64,000 nt of DNA from NCBI GenBank assembly GCA_001637315.1, contig LSZA01000004.1:23232-87231 (forward strand), given 5' to 3'. The stretch is from Phormidium willei BDU 130791. Lineage in GTDB: Bacteria; Cyanobacteriota; Cyanobacteriia; Cyanobacteriales; Geitlerinemataceae. The position numbers were made by a program, and so were the translations under genes. The notes beneath the pieces are model-generated. The model worked only from the letters and a program-made list of their open reading frames with translations, made no database searches and had not been told where the DNA came from. This document shows positions 17,941 through 26,698 of this stretch, piece by piece; the first letter of the stretch is position 1, and each line of letters starts with the position of its first letter.

Positions 17941-17973
17941 GAATGTCCCGTGAATGTCCCGTGAATGTCCCGG
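17941..17973. repeat. three tandem 11-base direct repeats
   Basis: GAATGTCCCGT, GAATGTCCCGT, GAATGTCCCGG sit end to end, starting 22 bases before the start codon of the TPR glycosyltransferase, in its probable leader. The 11-base period is one helical turn, as for a regulator binding in phase, but slippage-derived repeats are also possible. Confidence 0.8.
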
Positions 17974-18067
17974 TTTCGGCGTGACGACTTTCTACGAATC
18001 AACCTCTATGACTCAAGTTCTCATGAGGTTAGGTTCTAAATGACGTTCTCAAACTCCCCTGGATTCC

Positions 18068-19342
18068 CTAACCACTGGTCACTAAACTGCGTTCAGGAAT
18101 CGAGGCGATGGGTTGTGGTTCAGGAAACTTCCCTTGGGCCACCTCTTGCATTAACTCAATGTGACGGGGAAGTAGAACCGAGTGAGCATAATTCTCCAAC
18201 ACCGTTTTACGAGCATTGTCCCGAATATGAGCCATACGAGTTGGATGTTCCAAAATATCATGGACGCGATCGGCAATTTGCTTCGGTGAGAAGAAATCCA
18301 CCAGGAAGCCATTTTCCCCATCACGAATTACCTCACGTACTGGGGCCGTATCTGATCCCACCACCACGCAGCCGGTGGACATCGACTCAATCATGGACCA
18401 AGACAAGACAAAGGGACGCGTCAGATAAATATGAGCATCTGAAGCCTGCAACACCTTGAGATATTGGCCATAGGGCAAGGTTCCCACAAAATGCACCCGC
18501 GACATATCCAAAGGAACTTTCGCTAACATCTGTTCCTTATAGGTTTGTCCATTGGGGAGGGATTTCCCATAACAAACCCGTTCCGAGGCCACCACGACGA
18601 TATGACAGTTGGGGCGTTTTTCTTGCAGATAGGCGATCGACTCGATAAACTCTGGGAAACCGCGATAGGGTTCCATCCCCCGCGAAACATAGGTCACTAC
18701 TTCATCGGCCCCGGACAAATCCAGGTTCGGTAACACCAACTTCGCCCCCGGATTGGGTTTAAAGAACTCCGTATCCACGCCATCGTGCATCGCCGACATT
18801 TTCCGCTGGAACTCATGGGGAAATTGCGACTTCTGCCATTTCGTCGGTGAGAGTCCCCAATCACAGGAGTATAAATCCATTAGAATTGGGGCATTTTTGA
18901 CGCGAATTTTTGCCTCGTCATCGGGACTGAGGGGGTCAGCGGGGTCAAAGTCAGCATCGGACCCATGGGCCCAGTAGAACCACTCAAAATAGCACATTAA
19001 CTTGCTATCGGGGAACACATCTTTAACAAACAGTGTCGGTCCCCAGCCGGAGTGACCATAGACTAAATCGGGGACAAAGCCTTGACTTTTGAGTGCCAAC
19101 ATGGTGCGGTACACCGCCTGTCCATGGAGAACGGCACTTTCCAGGGGCCGCACATAATGGTGGGTTTCGGGCCGAGGGTCGCGACTGGGGGTAAACAGGG
19201 CTTTTTTGACGCCGGGAATTTTCCATTCTGGGCGTTCGTTTTTCGTGCCAAAGACGACCTGATTATTGGGATCTCGCCCCAGGATTGTGGCGACATGGCG
19301 GAACTGGGCGGGAAAGTTCGGATGTAGGAATAGGACACGCAT
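18068..19342 (-). CDS. GT4-family glycosyltransferase
   Basis: 424 residues, starting MRVLFLHPNFPAQFRHVA as in the 'glycosyltransferase family 4' proteins of cyanobacterial polysaccharide clusters. The N-lobe contains PDLVYGHSGWGPTLFVKD and a YFEWFYWAHGSDADFD stretch. The C-lobe has VTYVSRGMEPYRGFPEFIES, VHFVGTLPYGQYLKVLQASDAHIYLT and the E-x7-E-like donor motif around SWSMIESMSTGCVVVGSD. Probably transfers a nucleotide-activated sugar in exopolysaccharide or glycoprotein synthesis; donor and acceptor unknown. The gap to the downstream TPR-GT41 gene is 148 bases, so co-transcription is plausible but not certain. Confidence 0.88.
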   Translation of the reverse strand: MRVLFLHPNFPAQFRHVATILGRDPNNQVVFGTKNERPEWKIPGVKKALFTPSRDPRPETHHYVRPLESAVLHGQAVYRTMLALKSQGFVPDLVYGHSGWGPTLFVKDVFPDSKLMCYFEWFYWAHGSDADFDPADPLSPDDEAKIRVKNAPILMDLYSCDWGLSPTKWQKSQFPHEFQRKMSAMHDGVDTEFFKPNPGAKLVLPNLDLSGADEVVTYVSRGMEPYRGFPEFIESIAYLQEKRPNCHIVVVASERVCYGKSLPNGQTYKEQMLAKVPLDMSRVHFVGTLPYGQYLKVLQASDAHIYLTRPFVLSWSMIESMSTGCVVVGSDTAPVREVIRDGENGFLVDFFSPKQIADRVHDILEHPTRMAHIRDNARKTVLENYAHSVLLPRHIELMQEVAQGKFPEPQPIASIPERSLVTSG

Positions 19343-19670
19343 TGCAACTGCTGTTAAAGATTTCCGATGACCGGGGTTGTTTAGGATTTACGGCTGGGGC
19401 GCAACCATTTCGGTACAGTTTCCCTGGGCGTTCATCCAGAGTACGATAGGCGATAGGCAAGAGGCAAGAGGGGGGAGGGAACGGGGAACAGGGGAAGAAA
19501 AGGCAATAGGCAATCGGTAGGATGCGTCCCGGCATCGGTTCGGTTTATGACCTAGACCCATCAATTGTAGGGGCATAACCCACCCCTGCCCCTCCCAGGA
19601 GGGGATTTTTCGCCCCTACAAGCCCGAACGCATCATTTCGGTAATCGGCCTCGGTAATAGGCTACAGTTT
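19343..19670. other. 328-base repeat-filled intergenic region
   Basis: Holds heptamer-like GGCAAGA/GGCAATA tracts (about 19448-19515) and one complete MITE-like 122-bp element (19516-19637). Open frames through it simply translate the repeats; no gene called. Confidence 0.75.
19516..19637. repeat. 122-bp foldback (MITE-like) element, copy A
   Basis: Same length as, and roughly 88% identical by eye (14 mismatches) to, copy B at 23415-23536. The ends are imperfect inverted repeats (GATGCGTCCCGGC against GATGCGTTCGGGC read inward from the other end). Inside are two nested inverted repeats: TTGTAGGGGC...GCCCCTACAA and CCCCTCC-CA-GGAGGGG. It encodes nothing, so any mobility would need an enzyme supplied in trans. 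Confidence 0.75.
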
Positions 19671-20408
19671 TCACCAACCCCAGTTTTGGTTGAGGGCGGC
19701 AAATAATTGCTGGTTATGAGGTCGAAAAGTCTCCTGTAACTGCTGTTGGATAGACTGGCTGATGTGAGAATAGTTCCCACGGTTAAGGCTGGGAAAGTCG
19801 GGTAGGGTCAACTCGGGCAGGTTGAGAAACGCTAGCATCCGGTTTAGGGTCACTTGGGGTTGCTGATAGAGGTCGTCGCTGTGGAGAATCAGAAGTTGGG
19901 ATTTGGGGAAGTGCGCCCACCAGCGTTGCAATTGTTGCAGATAATAGCCCCGTGTGACATAGCTATGGTGTTGGTAGGCGTAGCTGTGATAGTGGGGATT
20001 GTCTTGCAGTTTTTGGGCTTCTCCGGCTAGACGGGTGGGTTCTTGGGCTAAGGCTTCTTCTAGGGGCAGGGTTTCGAGTCCTTCTTTGATGGCATGGTAG
20101 TAGTGGGAGATGGCCCGGTCGACGGGGTTTCGCAGTAGGGCAATGAGTTTCATTTCAGGACAGTCAGCGGCGATGCGACGGGGAACGTCGGGATGAAGGA
20201 TATAGTAGGGACTGGCTTCGCCGCTGAGGGTGGGTTCGTCGGTTTTGGGGAATTGTTGTTGATACCAGGACAATCCCTGGGAGTAGTGCAGGTCGAAGTA
20301 ATGTACTTCTTTTTGAGGTGCAACTTGAATTTGAGGATGTTGATTCAGGTAATGTAGGGCGGAGGTGGTTCCGCCTTTTTGAGTGCCAATGATGAGGAAG
20401 TGGGGCAT
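19671..20408 (-). CDS. sulfotransferase, heparan N-sulfotransferase-like family
   Basis: 245 residues from the ATG at 20408. The open frame extends 31 codons further upstream, but those codons only translate GGGAATA/GGCAAGA heptamer repeats, so the inner ATG is preferred. The PAPS 5'-phosphosulfate loop GTQKGGTTS is at 8-16 and the 3'-phosphate-binding RNPVDRAISHYYH lies near residue 95, both hallmarks of Sulfotransfer_1 proteins; sequence between and after (LLILHSDDLYQQP) fits too. It transfers sulfate from PAPS to a hydroxyl or amine, probably on exopolysaccharide, glycolipid or sheath polymer, in keeping with the nearby glycosyltransferases. Acceptor unknown. Confidence 0.88.
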   Translation of the reverse strand: MPHFLIIGTQKGGTTSALHYLNQHPQIQVAPQKEVHYFDLHYSQGLSWYQQQFPKTDEPTLSGEASPYYILHPDVPRRIAADCPEMKLIALLRNPVDRAISHYYHAIKEGLETLPLEEALAQEPTRLAGEAQKLQDNPHYHSYAYQHHSYVTRGYYLQQLQRWWAHFPKSQLLILHSDDLYQQPQVTLNRMLAFLNLPELTLPDFPSLNRGNYSHISQSIQQQLQETFRPHNQQLFAALNQNWGW

Positions 20409-20417
20409 GGGGGGGGG

Positions 20418-20512
20418 AAGGCAAGAGGCAAGAGGCAAGAGGCAAAAGAAGGGAATAGGGAACAGGGAATAGGGAACAGGGGAGGAGAAGGGAATAGGCA
20501 ATAGGTAAGGGG
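20418..20512. repeat. heptamer repeat tract (GGCAAGA / GGGAATA / GGGAACA)
   Basis: Fills nearly the whole gap between the M16-like gene and the sulfotransferase: AGGCAAG copies, then alternating GGGAATA and GGGAACA units, ending with GGCAATA. It sits directly before the sulfotransferase ATG, where the leader and ribosome-binding site should be. Confidence 0.85.
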
Positions 20513-21844
20513 TTAGGAGACGGGGGAGGGGAGGACGCTGTTGAGGGCGGCGGCGGGGCCGACGAGGCTGATGTAGGGGTCGATGAAGTAGCGGCTGGCG
20601 ACGCGTCGGGCTTCTTCGGCGGTGACTTGGGCGATCGCCTCTGGGAACATTTCGTCAAACTCTATTCCTAGGCCGAGGGTTTCGTACCAGCCTAAAATTT
20701 GGGCAATTTGGGAGTTGGTCTGTTTTCCGAGGGCATATTGCCCCAAAAGTTTGTTTTTGGCGGTTTGTAGTTCGTCGTTGTGGAGATATAAGGCGGTTAG
20801 CCGCTCGACTTCGACGCGTAGGCCTTCGACGGCGATCGCCGTATTTTGAGGTGCGGTCCCCAAATACACCACAAATTGCGATTTGTCAAGTCTTGTGGGA
20901 TAAAATGCCGAGACATCATAGGCTAGTCCTCGTTTTTCCCGCAGTTCGACAAACAGGCGACTGGAGAGACCATTGCCGAGATAGGTATTGAGGAGTTTGA
21001 GGGCGGCGTATTCGGGGGGAATCTGATGGCCCTGTTTGAGGAGGACGGAGGGGGCGAGGTAGCCCAACATGACGATCGCCTGTTGGGTGTCTTGGGCGGT
21101 TTTGCAGAGGGTTGGCCGGGGGGTGAGGCGGGGTAAGTCCACTTGGGGAATGGGTAGAGGCGGCGCGGTCCAATCGGCAAAGGCGGCTTCTAGGGCGGCG
21201 ATCGCCTTGTCCAAGTTCCAGCAGCCGACTAAGCTAATGATGAGATTATCGGGGCGAAAATAGGTCCGGTGGAAGTTCTCCAAATCCAACCGAGTCAGTC
21301 CGGGTACAGTATTCTCTAATCCCAGAGTGGATACCGCATAGGGATGATCTTGATACATGGCTTCTCGCAATTGGGAGAAGGCGATAGAGAAGGGTTGTTC
21401 TTTCTGAGCGCGGATGGCTTGTAGGGTGAGGCGTTTTTCGAGTTCGACTTCGGCTTCGGGGAGGGCCGGCGATCGTAACAGTTGGGCGCTGAGGTTAAGA
21501 ATTTCCTCAAAGTCAGCAGACACCGTTTTGAGGCTAAACAAAAAGTAATCGTTGGTGGTTTCGGCCCCTAAACTCGCTCCCACGGATTCGACTTGTTCGG
21601 CAATATCCATCGAGGAAAGGTTCCCCGTTCCTTTCGTCATCACGGAGGCTAGCAGATGGGAGAGTCCGAAGAGATGGGGAGGTTCGCAGCGCGTGCCGGT
21701 TTTGACAAAAAAACGAGCCGTCATGATATCGGCGGTAGGATTTTCCACCAGGATGACGGTAATCCCATTCTTGAGAACAACGCGGTGTGCAGACATAAAT
21801 TCGGGGGACTCGAAGGTAAACAGTTCGTAACAATCAAACCCCAT
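20513..21844 (-). CDS. M16 peptidase-like protein, non-catalytic subunit
   Basis: 443 residues of the M16 (pitrilysin/PqqL, processing-peptidase) fold in two similar halves. The zinc site is lost: where the partner gene has H-F-L-E-H, this one has H63-L-L-A-S67. The first His remains but the catalytic Glu and second His are replaced. It follows the active M16 gene with an 8-base gap, so the pair resembles alpha/beta mitochondrial processing peptidase and bacterial M16B heterodimers, in which one chain catalyses and the other helps bind the peptide. An ATG at 21796 (MSAHRVVL) is an alternative start. Substrate unknown. Confidence 0.88.
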   Translation of the reverse strand: MGFDCYELFTFESPEFMSAHRVVLKNGITVILVENPTADIMTARFFVKTGTRCEPPHLFGLSHLLASVMTKGTGNLSSMDIAEQVESVGASLGAETTNDYFLFSLKTVSADFEEILNLSAQLLRSPALPEAEVELEKRLTLQAIRAQKEQPFSIAFSQLREAMYQDHPYAVSTLGLENTVPGLTRLDLENFHRTYFRPDNLIISLVGCWNLDKAIAALEAAFADWTAPPLPIPQVDLPRLTPRPTLCKTAQDTQQAIVMLGYLAPSVLLKQGHQIPPEYAALKLLNTYLGNGLSSRLFVELREKRGLAYDVSAFYPTRLDKSQFVVYLGTAPQNTAIAVEGLRVEVERLTALYLHNDELQTAKNKLLGQYALGKQTNSQIAQILGWYETLGLGIEFDEMFPEAIAQVTAEEARRVASRYFIDPYISLVGPAAALNSVLPSPVS

Positions 21845-21852
21845 CTAGGCTA

Positions 21853-23145
21853 TCACTGTTCGTTAACGCCGATGGTAACCACGTAGTTGTCCAGGTTTAG
21901 ATACTGTCGGGCGATTTGACGCAGGTTATCGGGTTTAAGGGCTTGAATCCGTTGAGGATACTGGGTGGCCAGATCAGCACGACTGAGGGTTTGATAGTAG
22001 CCATACAGGCCCGCGAGTTGGGCGGGGGTTTCGGTGGAGAAGGCGTAGTCGTTGCACAGTTGTCGTTGCGCCCGGGCCAGTTCCGGGGTCTCGACGGGGA
22101 TTTCGCGTAATTGATGAATTTGATGCAAACTGGCTTGTTCGACGGCTTCGAGGAAGGGGACTTCGAGCCAAGCACTGATGGTAAAGAGGCTAGAGTCTTG
22201 TTGTAGGGAGAAATAGCTCGTAATGCCCTGAACCCATTGACGCTGTTCCCGCAGTTCGCGGACGAGACGGGAGGAACGACCGCTGGCCAGAATCATGGAG
22301 AGGAGATCTAAGCCATAGGCGTCGTCGAGATGGTCAATACCGGGTCCCATCCAAGTGAGGTTAAGACGGGCTAATTCTAGGCGAGGAAAGGCCAGTTCCC
22401 GGCGCTGTACTCCCTGTATGGGCGGTTCTGGGGGAATGATGATTTGGGGACAGCCGGGATTGGGGAGAAAGTCTTGGAAACAGTGATCGATGCGATCGAG
22501 GGCTTCGAGTTCGGAGATGCCCCCGACGACGGCGATGGTGAGGTTTTGGGGCTGGTAATGGCTGCGATGGAATTGCCGTAAGTCGGCCGGCGATCGCCCT
22601 AAAAGGCTTGCTTGAGTTCCCAAGACGGGACGGCGATAGGGATGATGCTGATAAAGGGTGTCGAGGGTGGCCTCAAACAGTAAGTCATCGGGACTATCTT
22701 GGCTTTGGCGGATTTCCTCAAAGACCACTTCCCGTTCTCGGAAAAACTCATCCTCGGGGATAGCGGCATGAAGGAGAAGTTCTGAGAGGAGGGGGAGCGT
22801 TTCGCTAAAGTAGGGGCTGGCTGTGGTGATAAAGAAATGGGCGTAGTCGTAGCTGGTGGCGGCGTTGGTGAGTCCGCCACAGCCTTCGATGGCGGCGTCA
22901 AAGTAACCCGGGGCGAGGCGATCGGTTCCCTTAAAGATGGCGTGTTCGAGAAAATGGGCCATCCCAGACCATTCATCGGGTTCGACTCTGGCCCCGGCCT
23001 TAACCCAGACATCGGTCACGACGACGGGACTATGGGGAACATACTGATGCACAACGGTGAGACCATCGTGACGTTCAAAGGTGCGGGCAGGACAGTTACT
23101 ATCACTGACTACTCGGGAAATGCTGGAAGTTTGAGTTTGGGGCAT
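21853..23145 (-). CDS. M16 zinc metallopeptidase, catalytic subunit
   Basis: 430 residues from the ATG at 23145; an in-frame ATG 16 codons upstream has no conserved sequence. The inverted zinc motif HFLEH is at 64-68 in SGMAHFLEHAIFKGT, and the downstream glutamate lies in EREVVFEEIRQ. It degrades or processes peptides, acting as a clamshell; no signal peptide is evident, so it probably acts in the cytoplasm. It is transcribed ahead of its inactive partner. The pair is conserved in cyanobacteria, but no substrate is certain. Upstream is a 405-base gap full of repeats. Confidence 0.9.
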   Translation of the reverse strand: MPQTQTSSISRVVSDSNCPARTFERHDGLTVVHQYVPHSPVVVTDVWVKAGARVEPDEWSGMAHFLEHAIFKGTDRLAPGYFDAAIEGCGGLTNAATSYDYAHFFITTASPYFSETLPLLSELLLHAAIPEDEFFREREVVFEEIRQSQDSPDDLLFEATLDTLYQHHPYRRPVLGTQASLLGRSPADLRQFHRSHYQPQNLTIAVVGGISELEALDRIDHCFQDFLPNPGCPQIIIPPEPPIQGVQRRELAFPRLELARLNLTWMGPGIDHLDDAYGLDLLSMILASGRSSRLVRELREQRQWVQGITSYFSLQQDSSLFTISAWLEVPFLEAVEQASLHQIHQLREIPVETPELARAQRQLCNDYAFSTETPAQLAGLYGYYQTLSRADLATQYPQRIQALKPDNLRQIARQYLNLDNYVVTIGVNEQ

Positions 23146-23303
23146 GGTTCGCAAGCGCCTTATCGCCAATACGCGGGCTGTGGGACGACACACTTAGGAG
23201 TGCACTCTCGTCGTCGTTCATCGCGAAACCCAACGTTTTTATTCACCCTAACTCGTTTTGATGCCTCGGTTCGCTATTTTGGCTACAAATGATGCAATTC
23301 TTT

Positions 23304-23410
23304 AGGGAACAGGGAACAGGGAACAGGCAACAGGCAACAGGCAACAGGCAACAGGCAACAGGCAATAGGGAATAGGGGGGAAGGCAAGAGGCAAGCTAGC
23401 AATAGGCAAG
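23304..23410. repeat. long heptamer tandem tract (GGGAACA, GGCAACA)
   Basis: Starts with three AGGGAAC units, then six or so AGGCAAC units in perfect tandem, then AGGCAAT, AGGGAAT and degenerate GGCAAGA units. The largest of five such tracts here and directly adjacent to MITE-like copy B. Confidence 0.9.
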
Positions 23411-23414
23411 AGAT

Positions 23415-23536
23415 GGTAGGATACGTCCCGGCATCAGTAGAGGTTTTGACCTAGGCTGATCGATGGTAGGGGCATAACCCACCCCTGCCCCTCCCAGGAG
23501 GGGATTTTTCGCCCCTACCAGCCGGAACGCATCATT
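23415..23536. repeat. 122-bp foldback (MITE-like) element, copy B
   Basis: Matches copy A over its whole length and in the same orientation; the central 46 bases (GTAGGGGCATAACCC...CGCCCCTAC) are nearly identical. Ends only 15 bases from the lepA stop codon, so its hairpins could act as the lepA 3' end on the minus strand. Confidence 0.75.
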
Positions 23537-23550
23537 GGGGCTGGGGGGTG

Positions 23551-25353
23551 TCAGAGTTTTAACATAGCCATGAAGGCTTCTTGGGGAACGTCTACGGTCC
23601 CGATCGCCTTCATGCGTTTCTTCCCTTTGGCTTGTTTCTTCAAGAGTTTCTTCTTACGAGAAATATCGCCGCCGTAGCATTTGGCTAAGACATCTTTGCG
23701 AAGGGCGGGGATGCGTTCGCTGGCGATGATGCGGCTACCAATGGAGGCTTGTAGGGGAACTTTGAACTGATGGCGGGGAATCAACTCTTTGAGTTTTTCG
23801 ACTAAGGCCCGCCCAACAGGATAGGCTTTATCTCGGTGGACGATGACGGCTAGGGCATCGACGGGGTCACTGTTGACCATGACATCGAGACGCACTAGGT
23901 CGTTTTCACGGTAGCCAATCATTTGATATTCCATGCTGGCGTAGCCGCGCGATCGCGATTTGACTTGATCGAAAAAGTCCGTCACCACTTCGGCCAGGGG
24001 CAATTCATAAATCAAGGTGGTACGGGTGGGGGTGAGGTATTTCATGTTTTTGAACTCGCCGCGACGACCTTGGCAGAGTTCCATGAGGGTCCCGACGTAG
24101 TCTTCGGGGGTAATCAAATCTACGCGAACATAGGGTTCTTCGATTTTCTCGCGCTGGACGGGGTCGGGCATCAAACTGGGGTTGTCGATGTTGATCACGT
24201 CGCCGTCGGTGGTGGTGACGTGATAGACCACGGAGGGGGCGGTGGTGATTAAATCTAGGTTATATTCCCGTTCGAGGCGTTCCTGGATAATTTCCATGTG
24301 CAGGAGGCCGAGGAAACCGCAGCGGAAGCCAAACCCCATCGCGCTGGAGGTTTCGGGTTCGTAGTTGAGGGAGGCGTCGTTGAGTTTGAGTTTTTCGAGG
24401 GCGTCCCGCAGGTCTTCAAATTGGTCGGAGTCGGTGGGAAACAGGCCACAGAAGACCATGGGTTTGGCTTCGGTGTAGCCGGGGAGGGGGCTGTCGGCGG
24501 GGGCTTTGGCGAGGGTGATGGTATCGCCGACGCGGGCATCTTCGACGGATTTAATGGCGGCGGATAGGTAGCCCACTTCTCCGGCGTGGAGGCTGTCGAC
24601 TTGTTGTTGGGTGGGGCAGAGAATCCCGATTTCGTCGAGGTCAAATTCTTTTTGTGAAGCCATGAAGCGGACGCGATCGCCCTGATTGAGGGTTCCGTCC
24701 ATGATGCGGAAATAGACGATGACGCCGCGATAGGGGTCGTAGTAACTGTCAAAAATCAAGGCCCGCAGGGGTTCGTCAACGGTATCCTGGGGCGGTGGCA
24801 CTTGATGAACCAGGTATTCGAGGATTTCGGGGATGCCGATTCCTTCTTTGGCGGAGGCGTGGATGGCTTCGGAACAGTCGAGGCCGACGACTTCTTCGAT
24901 TTCTTCGATGACGCGATCGGGTTCGGCGCCGGGGAGGTCAATTTTGTTGAGAACGGGGATGATTTCTAGGTCGTTTTCCAAGGCCAAGTAGACGTTCGCT
25001 AGGGTTTGGGCTTCGACGCCTTGGGAGGCATCGACCACCAGTAAGGCTCCTTCACAGGCGGCGAGGGACCGGGAAACTTCGTAGGAGAAGTCTACATGCC
25101 CAGGGGTGTCGATGAGGTTGAGGACGTAGCTTTGGCCATCGTTGGCGGTGTAGTTCATTCGGGCCGCCTGAAGTTTAATGGTGATGCCCCGTTCCCGTTC
25201 CAAGTCCATGTTGTCGAGGAACTGTTCTTTCATTTTTCGCTGTTCTACGGTTCCGGTGTAGGACAGCAGGCGATCGGCCAGGGTCGATTTACCGTGGTCG
25301 ATGTGGGCAATAATTGAGAAGTTGCGGATGCGGGAAACGGGTACGTCGGTCAT
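23551..25353 (-). CDS. lepA: elongation factor 4 (LepA)
   Basis: 600 residues, normal LepA length. G1 AHIDHGKST is at 16-24, G3 DTPGHVDF and G4 NKIDLP are present, followed by EF-G-like domains and the LepA-specific C-terminal domain ending [18 protein letters not shown]. LepA is a ribosome-bound GTPase that promotes back-translocation or ribosome assembly under stress; it is conserved in almost all bacteria and plastids. Single-gene unit by position, with a 214-base divergent gap to the pentapeptide-GST gene. Residues [26 protein letters not shown] are typical of the family. Confidence 0.98.
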   Translation of the reverse strand: MTDVPVSRIRNFSIIAHIDHGKSTLADRLLSYTGTVEQRKMKEQFLDNMDLERERGITIKLQAARMNYTANDGQSYVLNLIDTPGHVDFSYEVSRSLAACEGALLVVDASQGVEAQTLANVYLALENDLEIIPVLNKIDLPGAEPDRVIEEIEEVVGLDCSEAIHASAKEGIGIPEILEYLVHQVPPPQDTVDEPLRALIFDSYYDPYRGVIVYFRIMDGTLNQGDRVRFMASQKEFDLDEIGILCPTQQQVDSLHAGEVGYLSAAIKSVEDARVGDTITLAKAPADSPLPGYTEAKPMVFCGLFPTDSDQFEDLRDALEKLKLNDASLNYEPETSSAMGFGFRCGFLGLLHMEIIQERLEREYNLDLITTAPSVVYHVTTTDGDVINIDNPSLMPDPVQREKIEEPYVRVDLITPEDYVGTLMELCQGRRGEFKNMKYLTPTRTTLIYELPLAEVVTDFFDQVKSRSRGYASMEYQMIGYRENDLVRLDVMVNSDPVDALAVIVHRDKAYPVGRALVEKLKELIPRHQFKVPLQASIGSRIIASERIPALRKDVLAKCYGGDISRKKKLLKKQAKGKKRMKAIGTVDVPQEAFMAMLKL

Positions 25354-25567
25354 ATAGGTGTTGGAGTAGCAGAGTTAGGATGAGGACGCAGAACCGGTGG
25401 TGTGACCGATTGCTTTACATATTTTAGTCGGTTGCTGGGGCTGTGGGAAATTGGGGCATGAGATCGCGGCTGAGATCATGGCAAAATGAGCTTGAAGAGT
25501 TTTGGGGCGATCGCCGCCGGCTCTTCGACCCCTTCATGGTTTCACACGCTTTTACATCATTATTATT

Positions 25568-26653
25568 ATGACAGGACGCGACGGAGAACTACGCACAACG
25601 GATGAACTTCTGAAACGCTACCAGGCTGGGGAACGGGAGTTTGAGCAAGTTCGCCTGAGTGGGGCGGATTTACACAATACGATTTTGCATGGCATTGATT
25701 TAAGTGAGGCGATTCTCAATCAGGCCAATCTCAGCCGGGCCGATTTGCGGGGGGCGGATTTGAGTTGGGTGGATTTGAGTGGGGCGGATTTACGGGGGGC
25801 GGATTTGCGCGGCGCGATTCTGACTCGGGCGGATTTGAGTGGGGCCAATCTCAGTCATGCGAATTTGTTGCGGGCGGATCTGAGTTTGGCGAATCTTGAG
25901 GAGGCGAATTTAAGTGAGGCGATTCTCCCTGATGGCACGATTCAGGGGGTGATTACGCCGTTGGAGGAGGAGGAGGTTGATGATACGGGGGGGACGGTGT
26001 TGCGGCTGTACTATCATCCCGTGTCTTGGAATGCGCGGCGGGTTTGGATTGCGCTGCTCGAAAAAGGAATTTCGTTTGAGTTGGTGGCTCTGAAACTCGA
26101 TGGGGATCAGCGATCGCCCCGGTTCCTAGACATTAACCCCTTTGGCCAGGTTCCGGTGTTGGTGGATGGGGAGTTTGCGGTGTTTGAATCGTTGGCGATT
26201 CTGGATTACATTGAGGCGATCGCTCCCTATCCTCCCTTATTACCCCGAGAACCGAAAGCGTTGGCCACGGTACGGATGATTGAGATGTTGACGGTGAATG
26301 AGTTGTTACCGCGACTGATGCCGCTGATGCGTCATGAGTTCGGGGAAACCCGCCTAGATCCGTCGGTGTTAACGGGGGTGCATGAGTCCCTAGATGAGGT
26401 GCTACGGGTCTTTGAAGAGACGTTACAGGGACGACCCTATTTTGGGGGAATCGCTCTGAGTATGGCGGATATTGTGGCGGGTACGGTGATTCCTTGGTTG
26501 CCTCGTTTGGGCCATCTGTTACTGAAGTTCCCCGAGTTACAAGGCTGGTGCGATTTATTGCACCAACGACAAACTTGGACTCAAACCGAACCCACGGAGG
26601 GGGAACTGGCGGCGGCTGAGTCTCATCTCCGGCAACTCTTGGCTACAACCTAG
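25568..26653 (+). CDS. pentapeptide-repeat / glutathione S-transferase fusion protein
   Basis: 361 residues from the ATG at 25568. Residues about 25-115 are pentapeptide repeats of the A(D/N)Lxx type (ADLRG, ADLSW, ADLSG, ANLSH), which fold as a right-handed quadrilateral beta-helix. A short acidic linker (EEEEVDDTGG) leads to a GST from about 144: a thioredoxin-like N-domain (LRLYYHPVSWNARRVWIALLEKG, GQVPVLVDG, FESLAILDYIE) and a helical C-domain (GIALSMADIVAG) to the end. No signal peptide, so cytosolic. The GST could bind glutathione or act in detoxification, with the beta-helix giving a docking surface; this combination is unusual. Whether the N-cap Ser is catalytic is not settled. Transcribed divergently from lepA. 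Confidence 0.9.
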   Translation: MTGRDGELRTTDELLKRYQAGEREFEQVRLSGADLHNTILHGIDLSEAILNQANLSRADLRGADLSWVDLSGADLRGADLRGAILTRADLSGANLSHANLLRADLSLANLEEANLSEAILPDGTIQGVITPLEEEEVDDTGGTVLRLYYHPVSWNARRVWIALLEKGISFELVALKLDGDQRSPRFLDINPFGQVPVLVDGEFAVFESLAILDYIEAIAPYPPLLPREPKALATVRMIEMLTVNELLPRLMPLMRHEFGETRLDPSVLTGVHESLDEVLRVFEETLQGRPYFGGIALSMADIVAGTVIPWLPRLGHLLLKFPELQGWCDLLHQRQTWTQTEPTEGELAAAESHLRQLLATT

Positions 26654-26663
26654 CCTGTTGCCA

Positions 26664-26698
26664 TCCCCTCGCTGGGAGGGGCAGGGCTGGGTTATGCC
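26664..26698. repeat. partial, inverted copy of the foldback element core
   Basis: On the minus strand this reads GGCATAACCCAGCCCTGCCCCTCCCAGCGAGGGGA, matching the core of copies A and B with a few changes, but without the outer terminal inverted repeats. It is flanked by a heptamer tract, as in the other copies. Confidence 0.65.

Larger units (their letters stand above)
23146..23550. other. 405-base repeat-rich intergenic region
   Basis: Between lepA and the M16 gene. Holds the longest heptamer tract (23304-23410) and MITE-like copy B (23415-23536). The part nearest the M16 start (23146-23300) has no repeat; I see no gene in it. Confidence 0.75.

Noticed and set aside
23304..23410. CRISPR array
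   Set aside because: The unit is only seven bases in direct tandem with no spacers; this is a short tandem repeat tract.
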